DNA from: CAZCPB01 sp044223975
Lineage (GTDB): Bacteria > Planctomycetota > Phycisphaerae > Phycisphaerales > UBA1924
Assembly: GCA_044223975.1 (NCBI GenBank)
Contig: JBGALI010000002.1
Location: 248,001-312,000 of the forward strand
Direction: 5' to 3'
DNA length: 64,000 bases
In this document: positions 57,224 through 64,000 of the stretch, one piece after another
Numbering within the stretch: position 1 is the first letter of the stretch
How the letters are laid out: each line of letters starts with the position of its first letter
Notes under the pieces: generated by a model
Seen by the model: only the letters and a program-made list of their open reading frames with translations
The model's database searches: none
What the model was told of the DNA's origin: nothing
Position numbers and translations under genes: made by a program

Positions 57224-58747
57224 ATGACGGCAGGGCGTGGGGGGAGATGTTGGTTCCGGGGACCGGCGGCGGCTGCCGCGGCAGGGCTGACCGCAACGGC
57301 CAGCGCCCAGACGCTCTCGCTCAACCTCGCCGACGCGTTTGCGCCCGTGAAGGCCAAGCTGGCCGCGGGCCAGACCGGCCGCATCGTGGTCATCGGCGAC
57401 AGCCTGGCCTACCGCGAGGGGACGTGGCTGCCCGAGTACCGCGCGCACATGCAAGCCGCGTACGGCGATGCCGGGCTGGGATTCATGGACTACGCCTGGT
57501 GGTCCGGCGGGCTGTTCCAATCCGGGTGGACCTTCGGGCTGATCGGCGATGACACCGTGCCGCACCGGTCGCTCACCGGAATGTGGTCGCAATCTCCCGC
57601 GGGCTCGGGATATTCGACGTACAGCGCGGGCGCCGCAAAGTCGATGACGCTGATGATCGCGGGCGAGCCCGGGGTCGGCCAGGTGACGATCCAGCCCCCG
57701 GGCCAGTCCCCCGTGATTCTCTCCGGTGATAGCCCGACCAACGTGCTGCGGACCACGACGGTGACCAACCCCGCCGGGCTGGGCACCGTGGTCTGCACCA
57801 CCAGCGGCCCGCCCGTCACGCTCCTGGGCGTCGTGCTCGAGACCGGCAACCCCGGCGTGCTCGTGCACCGCGTCGCCAACGGCGGCTGGGGCACCAGCAA
57901 CTACCTCCAGCGCGACTGGACGTTTGATGTTCAACTCGCCGCGCTCGCGCCCGACCTGGTGTACATCTGGCTGGGTCAGAACGAGCAGGGCACATCGCAG
58001 CCCGTGTACGAGGGCAAACTGAACCAGCTCGTCGACCGCGTGCTCTCCGATGCGCCCGCCGCCAAGGTCTGCCTCGTCGGCACGTGGAACGCGGGCGGCA
58101 CGGCCATCCCCGTCCTGGTCCAGGCCATGCAGAGCGTCGCCGCGCAGCGCGGCCTTGGGTTCATCAACCTCTTCGCCGCGGGCGGAACGTACGACCTCTA
58201 CTTTTACCGCGGCTACCTCGACGGTTTCCACTTCTCATCCGCCGGCGGCGTGTACGTCGGCCAGATCATGTACGACGCCTACCAGACCGACGGCGGCCAC
58301 CTCTGCGATGTGCAGTTCGTCAATCAGCCCGTTTCGTTCCAGGCGAGCACGACCTACTCCGCGTCGTTCCACGTCTTTGCCTGCGCCGGCACCAACGAAA
58401 CCTACCGCTGGCGCCGCAACGGCCAGGACCTCACCGAGGACGCACGCCTCATCGGCACCGGCACCTCCCTGCTGACGATCAACAACGTCCAGCCCGAGGA
58501 CGCGGGCGTGTACGACGTCGTCGTCACCGGACCCTGCGGCTCGGCCGCCAGCGCCGGCGCCACGCTCACCGTCGATCCGCACTGCCCTTCGGATTACAAC
58601 CGCGACGGCTTCGTCACCGGCGACGACTTCGACGCGTTCGTCGACGAGTTCTACTGGGGCACCGCCAAGGCGGACTACAACGGCGACGGCTTCACCAACG
58701 GCGATGATTTCGACGGCTTCGTCGAAGCGTTCGTCGCGGGGTGCTGA
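57224..58747 (+). CDS. Secreted SGNH-hydrolase-like protein with Ig and EF-hand-like C-terminus
   Basis: Predicted 507-residue exported protein. The signal region (about 1-28) ends TATASAQ. An SGNH/GDSL-like domain (about 40-345) has IVVIGDSLAYREGTWLPEY (Ser in GDS, block I), VYIWLGQNEQGTSQP (block III-like GxNE in place of GxND) and YLDGFHFSSAGGVYVG (DxxH-like block V). An Ig-like domain (about 360-445; ETYRWRRNGQDLTEDARLIG, NNVQPEDAGVYDVVV) follows. The end has two calcium-loop repeats, DYNRDGFVTGDDFDAFVDEF and DYNGDGFTNGDDFDGFVEAF, closing with a terminal Gly-Cys. Probably an extracellular or surface carbohydrate esterase. Start uncertain by up to 20 codons. Confidence 0.75.
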   Translation: MTAGRGGRCWFRGPAAAAAAGLTATASAQTLSLNLADAFAPVKAKLAAGQTGRIVVIGDSLAYREGTWLPEYRAHMQAAYGDAGLGFMDYAWWSGGLFQSGWTFGLIGDDTVPHRSLTGMWSQSPAGSGYSTYSAGAAKSMTLMIAGEPGVGQVTIQPPGQSPVILSGDSPTNVLRTTTVTNPAGLGTVVCTTSGPPVTLLGVVLETGNPGVLVHRVANGGWGTSNYLQRDWTFDVQLAALAPDLVYIWLGQNEQGTSQPVYEGKLNQLVDRVLSDAPAAKVCLVGTWNAGGTAIPVLVQAMQSVAAQRGLGFINLFAAGGTYDLYFYRGYLDGFHFSSAGGVYVGQIMYDAYQTDGGHLCDVQFVNQPVSFQASTTYSASFHVFACAGTNETYRWRRNGQDLTEDARLIGTGTSLLTINNVQPEDAGVYDVVVTGPCGSAASAGATLTVDPHCPSDYNRDGFVTGDDFDAFVDEFYWGTAKADYNGDGFTNGDDFDGFVEAFVAGC

Positions 58748-58858
58748 GGGGCGTGGCGAGGCGCCTGGCCCGCTGCAGATGACCTTCAAGTCCTGGGCAT
58801 GTCTCGTTATGATGCTGTCAACGCGTGCGTGCGAGTTCCGGCACTGCGGGAGGGCGTC

Positions 58859-61342
58859 ATGAAATCATTGCTGGTGGTGGGATCGATTGTCGCTGCCGCG
58901 CACTCCTGGGCGATCGCCCAATGTTCGCCGGGCTGGCTGCCGGGGAACGAGCTGCCGGGCATCGACGGGAAGATCGCCGCCGCGACCGAATGGGATCCGG
59001 ACGGCGACGGACCCCAGCCGCCCGTGCTCGTCGTCGGGGGCGAGTTCAGTCTGGCGGGGGGGAAAGCGGCGAGCAACATCGCGATCTGGGACGGCGTTGC
59101 GTGGCACGCGCTGGGCGACGGCAGACCCGAGCGTGTCCTTACGCTCGCGGTGTACCGGGGCGAATTGATCGCGGGAATCTACCAACACGCCGGCACCGTC
59201 AACACCGCCCGTTGGGACGGGTCCGCGTGGCAGCCCATGGGCACATCATCCCTCTCGGCCACTCATCTCCTGGCCGATGGCGATGATCTTTTCTGTGTCT
59301 TCTACAGCGGCACGAGCCAGTTCACGGCCTGGGTTATGCGGTGGGACGGTGCTACCTGGCAGACCCTCGGGGCTTCCTTCACCACCCCGGGCAGTCTGAT
59401 CCGCTATCACGGCGATCTCATCTGCGGGGCCGGGGGTCTGAAGCGCTGGGATGGATCATCGTGGCAACTCTTCGCCGGCACGTTGACGATCAACATCCGC
59501 GCGATGGCCGTGTACAACGACGAGCTTGTCTTGGCCGGCCAGAGCAACGAGAGCACGGGCAACATCATCCGCTGGGACGGGTCCACGTGGCAGCCTGTAG
59601 GGAGCGTTACCAGAGCAAGCACCTATTCGCTTCTCGTGAAGGAAGGGGCGCTCTACGCGGGCGAGGCGTACGACTCGGACGGCTACCGTGGTGTTCAACG
59701 TTGGGACGGAGAGTCCTGGAGCCACCTCGCGGGCTTGGAGGGGGCCCCCGCGAACGTCCTCGCCTCGCTGGGGCCGGATCTGATCGCGGCCGGGCAATTC
59801 ACGTCGGGCGGCAATCCGACCACCAAGATGCGGGGTGTGGCGCGGTGGAACGGCTCGGGGTGGCACGCGCTGAACGAAGGGATGAACTCATACGTCCGTG
59901 CGCTGGGCGAGTTTAACGGCCGGCTCGTCGTCGGGGGCGACTTTACGCCCGCGGGAACCTTCCTAGGCAACCACATCGCCGAATGGGACGGCGCCTCGTG
60001 GCGCCCGCTGGGCGGAGGGATCAACGAAGGGCCGGTTACTGCGCTGGTCGAATTCCAGGGACGGCTGATCGCGGGCTGGCAATACGTGGCGTTGAGCGAC
60101 CGGTACAAGGCGCGATTTGGGGCGTGGGACGGAACAGCGTGGGAGCCCTTTGAGAGCACGAACGGCGGCACGGTGTACGCCCTGGGGGTTTATCACGGCG
60201 AGCTCATCGCCGCGGGGTTCTTCACCTCGATCGGCGCGGTCCCGCTGGCCGGGATCGGCCGTTGGGATGGCTCGGCATGGAGACCCCTGGGCTCGGGCTT
60301 GGGTGGCGGCACCGTGTACGCGCTCGCGGTCTACCACGACGAGCTCGTCGCGGCCGGTACATTCACGAGCGCGGGAAGTGCGCCCGCGTCACGCATCGCC
60401 CGCTGGGACGGCTCCGTGTGGCGGACGCTCGGCGCGGACATTACCGCCTACCCCTCAGGGGTCCGATCGCTCTGCGTGTACGACGACGATCTCGTCGTCG
60501 GCGGTGGTTTCGATTTGACGGCGGCCGGCGGCGTGAACGCCGTGAACCTCGCGCGCTGGAACGGAACGGCGTGGAGCGGCTTCGGATCAAGCTTCACGGG
60601 AACGGTCTTGTCCCTGTGCGTGCACCAGGGAGACCTCGTCGTTGGCGGCGATTTCACCAAATGCGTGGGCATCAGCGCCAACGGCCTGGCCCGCTTCAAC
60701 GGCACCGCCTGGAAGCCCTTCGCGGCTACGGCCGGCAACTTGGGCGGCGGCCTCAACAACTACGTGTACGCCCTCTCATCCCTCCACGGCGAACTCTTCG
60801 CGGGCGGAACGTTCACCCCGATCCCGTACACGGGCGCGCCCGGCTATTACCTCGCTCGCTGGAGCGACACCGGCGCACCGTGGATCGCCGCACAGCCGCT
60901 CGACGTATCGCCTGCATGCCCCGGCATCACCGCGACTTTCGAGGCTGTGCCGGCGAGCGGATTTGACACGCTCACCTTCCGGTGGCAGCGGGAGAGCGCC
61001 CCTGGAATTTTCGCGGATCTCGCCGACGGCGCCACCCCGTGGGGCTCGAGCGTTTCCGGCGCCGCCACCCCGGCGCTCGCCATTGCCGATGCGCGCGCGG
61101 AAGACACCGGCAGGTACCGCTGCATCATCGGCGATGGCTGCGGCAGCATCGCGAGCGATAGTGCGGCGCTCACGATCTGCCTCGCGGACTTTGACTGTGA
61201 CGGGTTCGTGAACGGCGTTGACTTCGACACGTTCCTCGACGAGTTTTCGTGGGGCACCGCGGCGGCGGACATCAACCGCGATGGGTTCACCAACGGCGTC
61301 GACTTTGACGGGTACGTCGACGCGTTTGTGCTGGGGTGCTGA
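58859..61342 (+). CDS. Secreted propeller-like repeat protein with Ig and EF-hand-like C-terminus
   Basis: Predicted 827-residue exported protein (signal peptide about 1-21, ending AIAQ). Residues about 35-670 contain more than ten repeats of the pattern LxxYxGELIAGG...IARWDGSAWxxLG, about 45-50 residues each, which suggests one or two beta-propellers of the Kelch/DUF5122-like kind. An Ig-like domain (about 690-780; FRWQRESAPGIF, ADARAEDTGRYRCIIGDGCG) and two EF-hand-like repeats (DFDCDGFVNGVDFDTFLDEF, DINRDGFTNGVDFDGYVDAF) follow, ending in Gly-Cys like the preceding protein. GGGAGG lies 6 nt upstream of the ATG. Likely a surface structural or binding protein. Confidence 0.75.
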   Translation: MKSLLVVGSIVAAAHSWAIAQCSPGWLPGNELPGIDGKIAAATEWDPDGDGPQPPVLVVGGEFSLAGGKAASNIAIWDGVAWHALGDGRPERVLTLAVYRGELIAGIYQHAGTVNTARWDGSAWQPMGTSSLSATHLLADGDDLFCVFYSGTSQFTAWVMRWDGATWQTLGASFTTPGSLIRYHGDLICGAGGLKRWDGSSWQLFAGTLTINIRAMAVYNDELVLAGQSNESTGNIIRWDGSTWQPVGSVTRASTYSLLVKEGALYAGEAYDSDGYRGVQRWDGESWSHLAGLEGAPANVLASLGPDLIAAGQFTSGGNPTTKMRGVARWNGSGWHALNEGMNSYVRALGEFNGRLVVGGDFTPAGTFLGNHIAEWDGASWRPLGGGINEGPVTALVEFQGRLIAGWQYVALSDRYKARFGAWDGTAWEPFESTNGGTVYALGVYHGELIAAGFFTSIGAVPLAGIGRWDGSAWRPLGSGLGGGTVYALAVYHDELVAAGTFTSAGSAPASRIARWDGSVWRTLGADITAYPSGVRSLCVYDDDLVVGGGFDLTAAGGVNAVNLARWNGTAWSGFGSSFTGTVLSLCVHQGDLVVGGDFTKCVGISANGLARFNGTAWKPFAATAGNLGGGLNNYVYALSSLHGELFAGGTFTPIPYTGAPGYYLARWSDTGAPWIAAQPLDVSPACPGITATFEAVPASGFDTLTFRWQRESAPGIFADLADGATPWGSSVSGAATPALAIADARAEDTGRYRCIIGDGCGSIASDSAALTICLADFDCDGFVNGVDFDTFLDEFSWGTAAADINRDGFTNGVDFDGYVDAFVLGC

Positions 61343-61380
61343 CGTTCCGGCCGTGCTGAAGTTCGCGCAGCGAGCGCGGC

Positions 61381-62814
61381 TCAGCGCGTCACGATCCGCC
61401 CGGCTTCGTCCAGGATTTCGTCGGCCACACCCGGGGTTGGCGCCTCGGCGATCAGCCGCATGATGGGCTCGGTGTTGCTCGCCCGCACGTGCAGCCACGC
61501 GCGCTTGTCGTCGAAATCGATACGCACGCCGTCCTGCCGATCCACGCGGAACTTCGCGTAGTGTTTCGCCAGCTTCTCCAGGCCCGGCGCCGCGTCTTCC
61601 TTCTTGAGCAGGTCCACCTTCCGCTTCTCGATCGCGTAGCTCGGGATGCTCTCGACGATCGCCGACAGCGGCTTGGCGTGCTCGCGCAGCAGGCTCAGCG
61701 TCAACGCCATCGCCGACAGGCTGTCGCGCACGTACGTCACCCGCGGCCAGATCACCCCGCCGTTCCCCTCGCCGCCGACGAGCGCCTTCTCACGCTTCAT
61801 CGCCTCGACCACGTTGGCCTCGCCCACCGCCGTCCGCACCACCCGCGCGCCGAACCGCGCCGCCACGTCCTCGATCATGCGGCTGGTCGAAAGGTTGGTC
61901 ACCAGCGCCCGCCCCTTGGTGGGGCGCCCCGCGCGCTGCTCGGCCTCCAGGAGCGCCAGTGCCCCCAGCACCAGCGTGTACTCCTCGCCGATGTACGACG
62001 CCTTCTCGTCGATGATCGCCAGGCGGTCGGCGTCGGGGTCCTGCACGAAGGCGCACTCGGCATCCATCTCACGGGCCGCCTCGAGCACCGTCTCGAGATT
62101 CTCCTTCACGGGCTCGGGCGGGTGCGGGAACACGCCGGTTGACTGCCCGCCCAGGTGCATGATCTCCTCGCACCCCAGGCGTTCGAGCAACATCATGCCG
62201 CCCTCGACGCCCGACGCGTTCACCGAGTCGAGCACCACCGACCGCTCGGCGCCCAGGTCATCCACGCCCGCGATCCCCGCGTTCTCGAGTGCCGCGCACA
62301 CGCGCTCGACGTGGATCGTCACCGAAGACTCGTTCCGCGACACGCTCCCGATCCCGTCCCACCGCGCGTGCGCCAGCCGTCCGTCGCGGAAACGCGCCAC
62401 GATCTCGTTCGCCAGGGCCGCGTCCGGCGCGCACGCGGCAGACGAAAACTCGTCCCGCGCCGTGGCGATCAGGCACTTGAGCCCGTTCCACTGCTGCGGG
62501 TTGTGGCTCGCCGTCAGAACCATCCCCGCCGGCAGGCCCAGCTTGTCCACCATCACCGCCGCCGTGGGCGTCATCACGACGCCAAGGTCCACGACGCTCA
62601 CGCCCGCGCCGATCAGCCCCGCCACCGCCGCGTGGTGCATCATGGCGCACCCCGCCCGCCCGTCGCGCGCCAACGCCACCGTCGCCGACGCGGGGAACCG
62701 CTCCCGCACCAACGACCCGAACGCCCCCGCGAACCGCGCCGCCACCTCGGGCGTCAGGCTCTCTCCTACCACCCCGCGGCAGCCGCTCACGCCCGTCATC
62801 AGCACACTGGCCAT
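61381..62814 (-). CDS. Alpha-D-phosphohexomutase (GlmM/phosphomannomutase type)
   Basis: Predicted 477-residue enzyme moving phosphate between C1 and C6 (or N-acetyl/amino sugar equivalents) of hexoses. The phosphoserine loop VLTASHNPQQWNGLK holds Ser103. The metal loop is VQDPDADRLAIID (about 253-265), the sugar-binding loop GGEGNGGVIWP, and the phosphate-binding loop RASNTEPIMRLIAEA near the C-terminus. RASNTEP and GEGNGG fit the phosphoglucosamine/phosphomannomutase branch; which sugar is used cannot be settled here. It would supply precursors for peptidoglycan or surface glycans. GGAGGG precedes the ATG. Divergent from the pterin-synthase gene. Confidence 0.87.
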   Translation of the reverse strand: MASVLMTGVSGCRGVVGESLTPEVAARFAGAFGSLVRERFPASATVALARDGRAGCAMMHHAAVAGLIGAGVSVVDLGVVMTPTAAVMVDKLGLPAGMVLTASHNPQQWNGLKCLIATARDEFSSAACAPDAALANEIVARFRDGRLAHARWDGIGSVSRNESSVTIHVERVCAALENAGIAGVDDLGAERSVVLDSVNASGVEGGMMLLERLGCEEIMHLGGQSTGVFPHPPEPVKENLETVLEAAREMDAECAFVQDPDADRLAIIDEKASYIGEEYTLVLGALALLEAEQRAGRPTKGRALVTNLSTSRMIEDVAARFGARVVRTAVGEANVVEAMKREKALVGGEGNGGVIWPRVTYVRDSLSAMALTLSLLREHAKPLSAIVESIPSYAIEKRKVDLLKKEDAAPGLEKLAKHYAKFRVDRQDGVRIDFDDKRAWLHVRASNTEPIMRLIAEAPTPGVADEILDEAGRIVTR

Positions 62815-62902
62815 CACGCACCCTCCATGTCGGTCACGGGCTCACGGTAGGGGCACGCACCCCGACCCCGCGCCACCGCCCCGACGCCCTACAGTCGCTC
62901 CG

Positions 62903-63280
62903 GTGTTCGAGATCCAGGTTCATGCCGAGTTCTGTGCCGCGCACGCGATCATCATCGCGGGAACGCGCGAGCCGGTGCATGGCCACAACTGGGAAGTCGT
63001 CGCCACTATCGCGGGCGAGACCCTGGATTCAGACGGCCTTCTGTGCGACTTTCACTCGGTAGAGAGTTTCTTGCGCGAAATTATCGGACCATTCCACAAC
63101 CGTGACCTCAACCAGGTCCCGCCGTTCGACAGACTTAACCCTTCGGCCGAGAACGTGGCCCGCTACATCGCCGAAGAACTACAGGGGCGCCTGGGCGACG
63201 GCTTGGCCCCCCTTGCCCGCGTCCGGAGCGTCTCGGTCACCGAGTCGCCCCGGTGCGTCGCAACGTATCGACCCTCCTGA
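62903..63280 (+). CDS. 6-pyruvoyltetrahydropterin synthase homologue, PTPS-III type
   Basis: Predicted 125-residue enzyme, GTG start. Zinc ligands are His in VHAEFCAAHAI and both His of VHGHNWEV; further family features are CDFHSVESFLREII and the catalytic-triad His/Asp region NRDLNQVPPF, then NPSAENVARYIAEEL and VSVTESPRCVATY. The catalytic Cys of CxxxHGH is missing; instead an ExxHGH motif (REPVHGH) is present. That glutamate marks PTPS-III proteins, which cleave dihydroneopterin triphosphate to the folate precursor and replace FolB. I therefore infer a folate role rather than queuosine (QueD). Divergent from the phosphohexomutase. Confidence 0.8.
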   Translation: MFEIQVHAEFCAAHAIIIAGTREPVHGHNWEVVATIAGETLDSDGLLCDFHSVESFLREIIGPFHNRDLNQVPPFDRLNPSAENVARYIAEELQGRLGDGLAPLARVRSVSVTESPRCVATYRPS

Positions 63281-63344
63281 GCGTCCAACCCCATCTCTGT
63301 TGAGTGGGGCTCAAACCGGCCCCGAAGAATTTGGCTTTGCGCGC

Positions 63345-64000
63345 ATGACCGCACACCCCAGCCCAACTCCCCCGCCCGAACCCCGGCCCGAGCCCCAGGC
63401 CGAATCCCGCCCGGAACCCGCCGCCGAGCCCAAGCGCGACGGCAGAACGCCCGCCAAGGGTGACGGCCGCCAGCGCGGCCTGCGCCCCGGGCCGCGCCTG
63501 CAGATCCACGCCCACGGCGAGCCGTCGGAGGGTCGCCTGTTCAGCCGCGACCTCTCGTGGCTGGAGTTCAACCGCCGCGTGCTGGCCCAGGCCGCGGACG
63601 CGCGCCTGCCGCTGCTCGAGCGTGTGAAGTTCCTGGCCATCTTCACGAGCAACCTCGACGAGTTCTTCATGAAGCGCGTGGGCCTGACCAAGCGCCAGGT
63701 CCACGCCGCGGTGCAGACGCCGCTCCCCAGCGGGCACCTGCCGCGCGAGCTCCTGGCCGACATCCGCGGTCTGGTGTGCGTGCTGCAGATGGAGCAGGCC
63801 CGGGTGTACGAGTCTGAGATCATGCCGGCGCTGGCCGAGGCGGGGATCCGGATCGTCCGCTACCAGGACCTGGGCACGCGCGAGCGGGCCGCGCTCGACG
63901 AGCACTTCCGGGCCAGCATCTTCCCCGCGCTCACGCCGCTAGCGGTCGACCCCGGGCACCGCTTCCCGTTCATCTCCAACCTCTCCGACAACCTGGGCAT
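63345..64000 (+). CDS. ppk1: Polyphosphate kinase, N-terminal part (runs off right edge)
   Basis: The frame from ATG 63345 stays open to the window end (218 codons). After a Pro/Glu/Arg-rich leader of about 60 residues come the PPK1 N-terminal motifs: RLFSRDLSWLEFNRRVLAQA (about 66-85), LPLLERVKFLAIFTSNLDEF, FMKRVGLTKRQV, then EAGIRIVRYQDL and the conserved FPALTPLAVDPGHRFPFIS near the edge. PPK1 makes inorganic polyphosphate from ATP. The catalytic histidines lie beyond the window. The long charged leader is unusual; a later start is possible but no better ribosome site is seen. Confidence 0.88.
   Translation, partial: MTAHPSPTPPPEPRPEPQAESRPEPAAEPKRDGRTPAKGDGRQRGLRPGPRLQIHAHGEPSEGRLFSRDLSWLEFNRRVLAQAADARLPLLERVKFLAIFTSNLDEFFMKRVGLTKRQVHAAVQTPLPSGHLPRELLADIRGLVCVLQMEQARVYESEIMPALAEAGIRIVRYQDLGTRERAALDEHFRASIFPALTPLAVDPGHRFPFISNLSDNLG

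Noticed and set aside
1..64000. tRNA, rRNA or riboswitch genes
   Set aside because: I looked for cloverleaf-like and rRNA-like stretches in the gaps and saw none; a dedicated covariance search could still find short ncRNAs.

Overview
The window looks like chromosome of a high-G+C (roughly two thirds G+C by eye) member of the Planctomycetota, most likely a Phycisphaerae relative. This placement is inference. It rests on C-terminal zinc ribbons of the type CxxCxYD...CPECGK, secreted proteins ending in paired dockerin/EF-hand-like repeats, a PAPG-type PEP-CTERM-like tail, a TsaC/low-molecular-weight-phosphatase fusion, GT-C/TPR membrane proteins and prepilin-type proteins. Genes are dense, on both strands, often convergent with overlapping stops.

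Layout. 0-12.9 kb: two tandem GT-C/TPR membrane proteins (one cut by the left edge), a sulfatase, a TetR regulator divergent from a membrane protein with a candidate operator between them, a TlpA-like thioredoxin protein, a GNAT acetyltransferase, a PEP-CTERM-like protein, a DUF1579-type protein and a fibro-slime protein. 13-18.5 kb: a minus-strand phage head module (portal, scaffold-like, SU10-type major capsid, connector/tail-like genes, holin-like small protein) with no terminase or tail genes in view. Facing it is a large multi-HTH sigma-like protein coupled to a GT9 glycosyltransferase. 21-29 kb: zinc-ribbon membrane proteins and two large secreted amidohydrolase-fold proteins, in which two of three catalytic domains have lost the HxH metal motif. 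29.5-38.9 kb: PPi-type phosphofructokinase, histone-deacetylase-family protein, a secreted dockerin-like protein, a cysteine-cluster protein, a two-domain GT2, a DUF4239-like protein and cysteinyl-tRNA synthetase.

39-46.9 kb is the most unusual part. Eight consecutive plus-strand genes encode proteins with no visible signal peptide. They carry LysM-like, peptidoglycan-binding, OmpA-like, small beta-sandwich, alpha/beta-hydrolase-like, zincin metalloprotease and HEAT-like modules. I read this as a candidate effector/adaptor island of a contractile injection (type VI-like) system, but no VgrG, PAAR, Hcp or sheath gene is in the window.

47-64 kb: RpiB, the TsaC-LMWPTP fusion, a prepilin-like protein next to ComEC, a PEGA lipoprotein, LptB-like ATPase, a GT1, a DUF2089-like HTH protein on an AT-rich promoter island, two big secreted proteins (SGNH hydrolase; propeller-like repeats) that both end in an EF-hand pair and a terminal Gly-Cys, a phosphohexomutase, a PTPS-III-type pterin enzyme and the start of polyphosphate kinase.

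A second theme is repeats. Several families of short palindromic elements and 7-8 bp microsatellites recur across the window, and many copies sit in frame inside genes, including cysteinyl-tRNA synthetase, a GT9 enzyme and both amidohydrolases, where they add matching peptide inserts.
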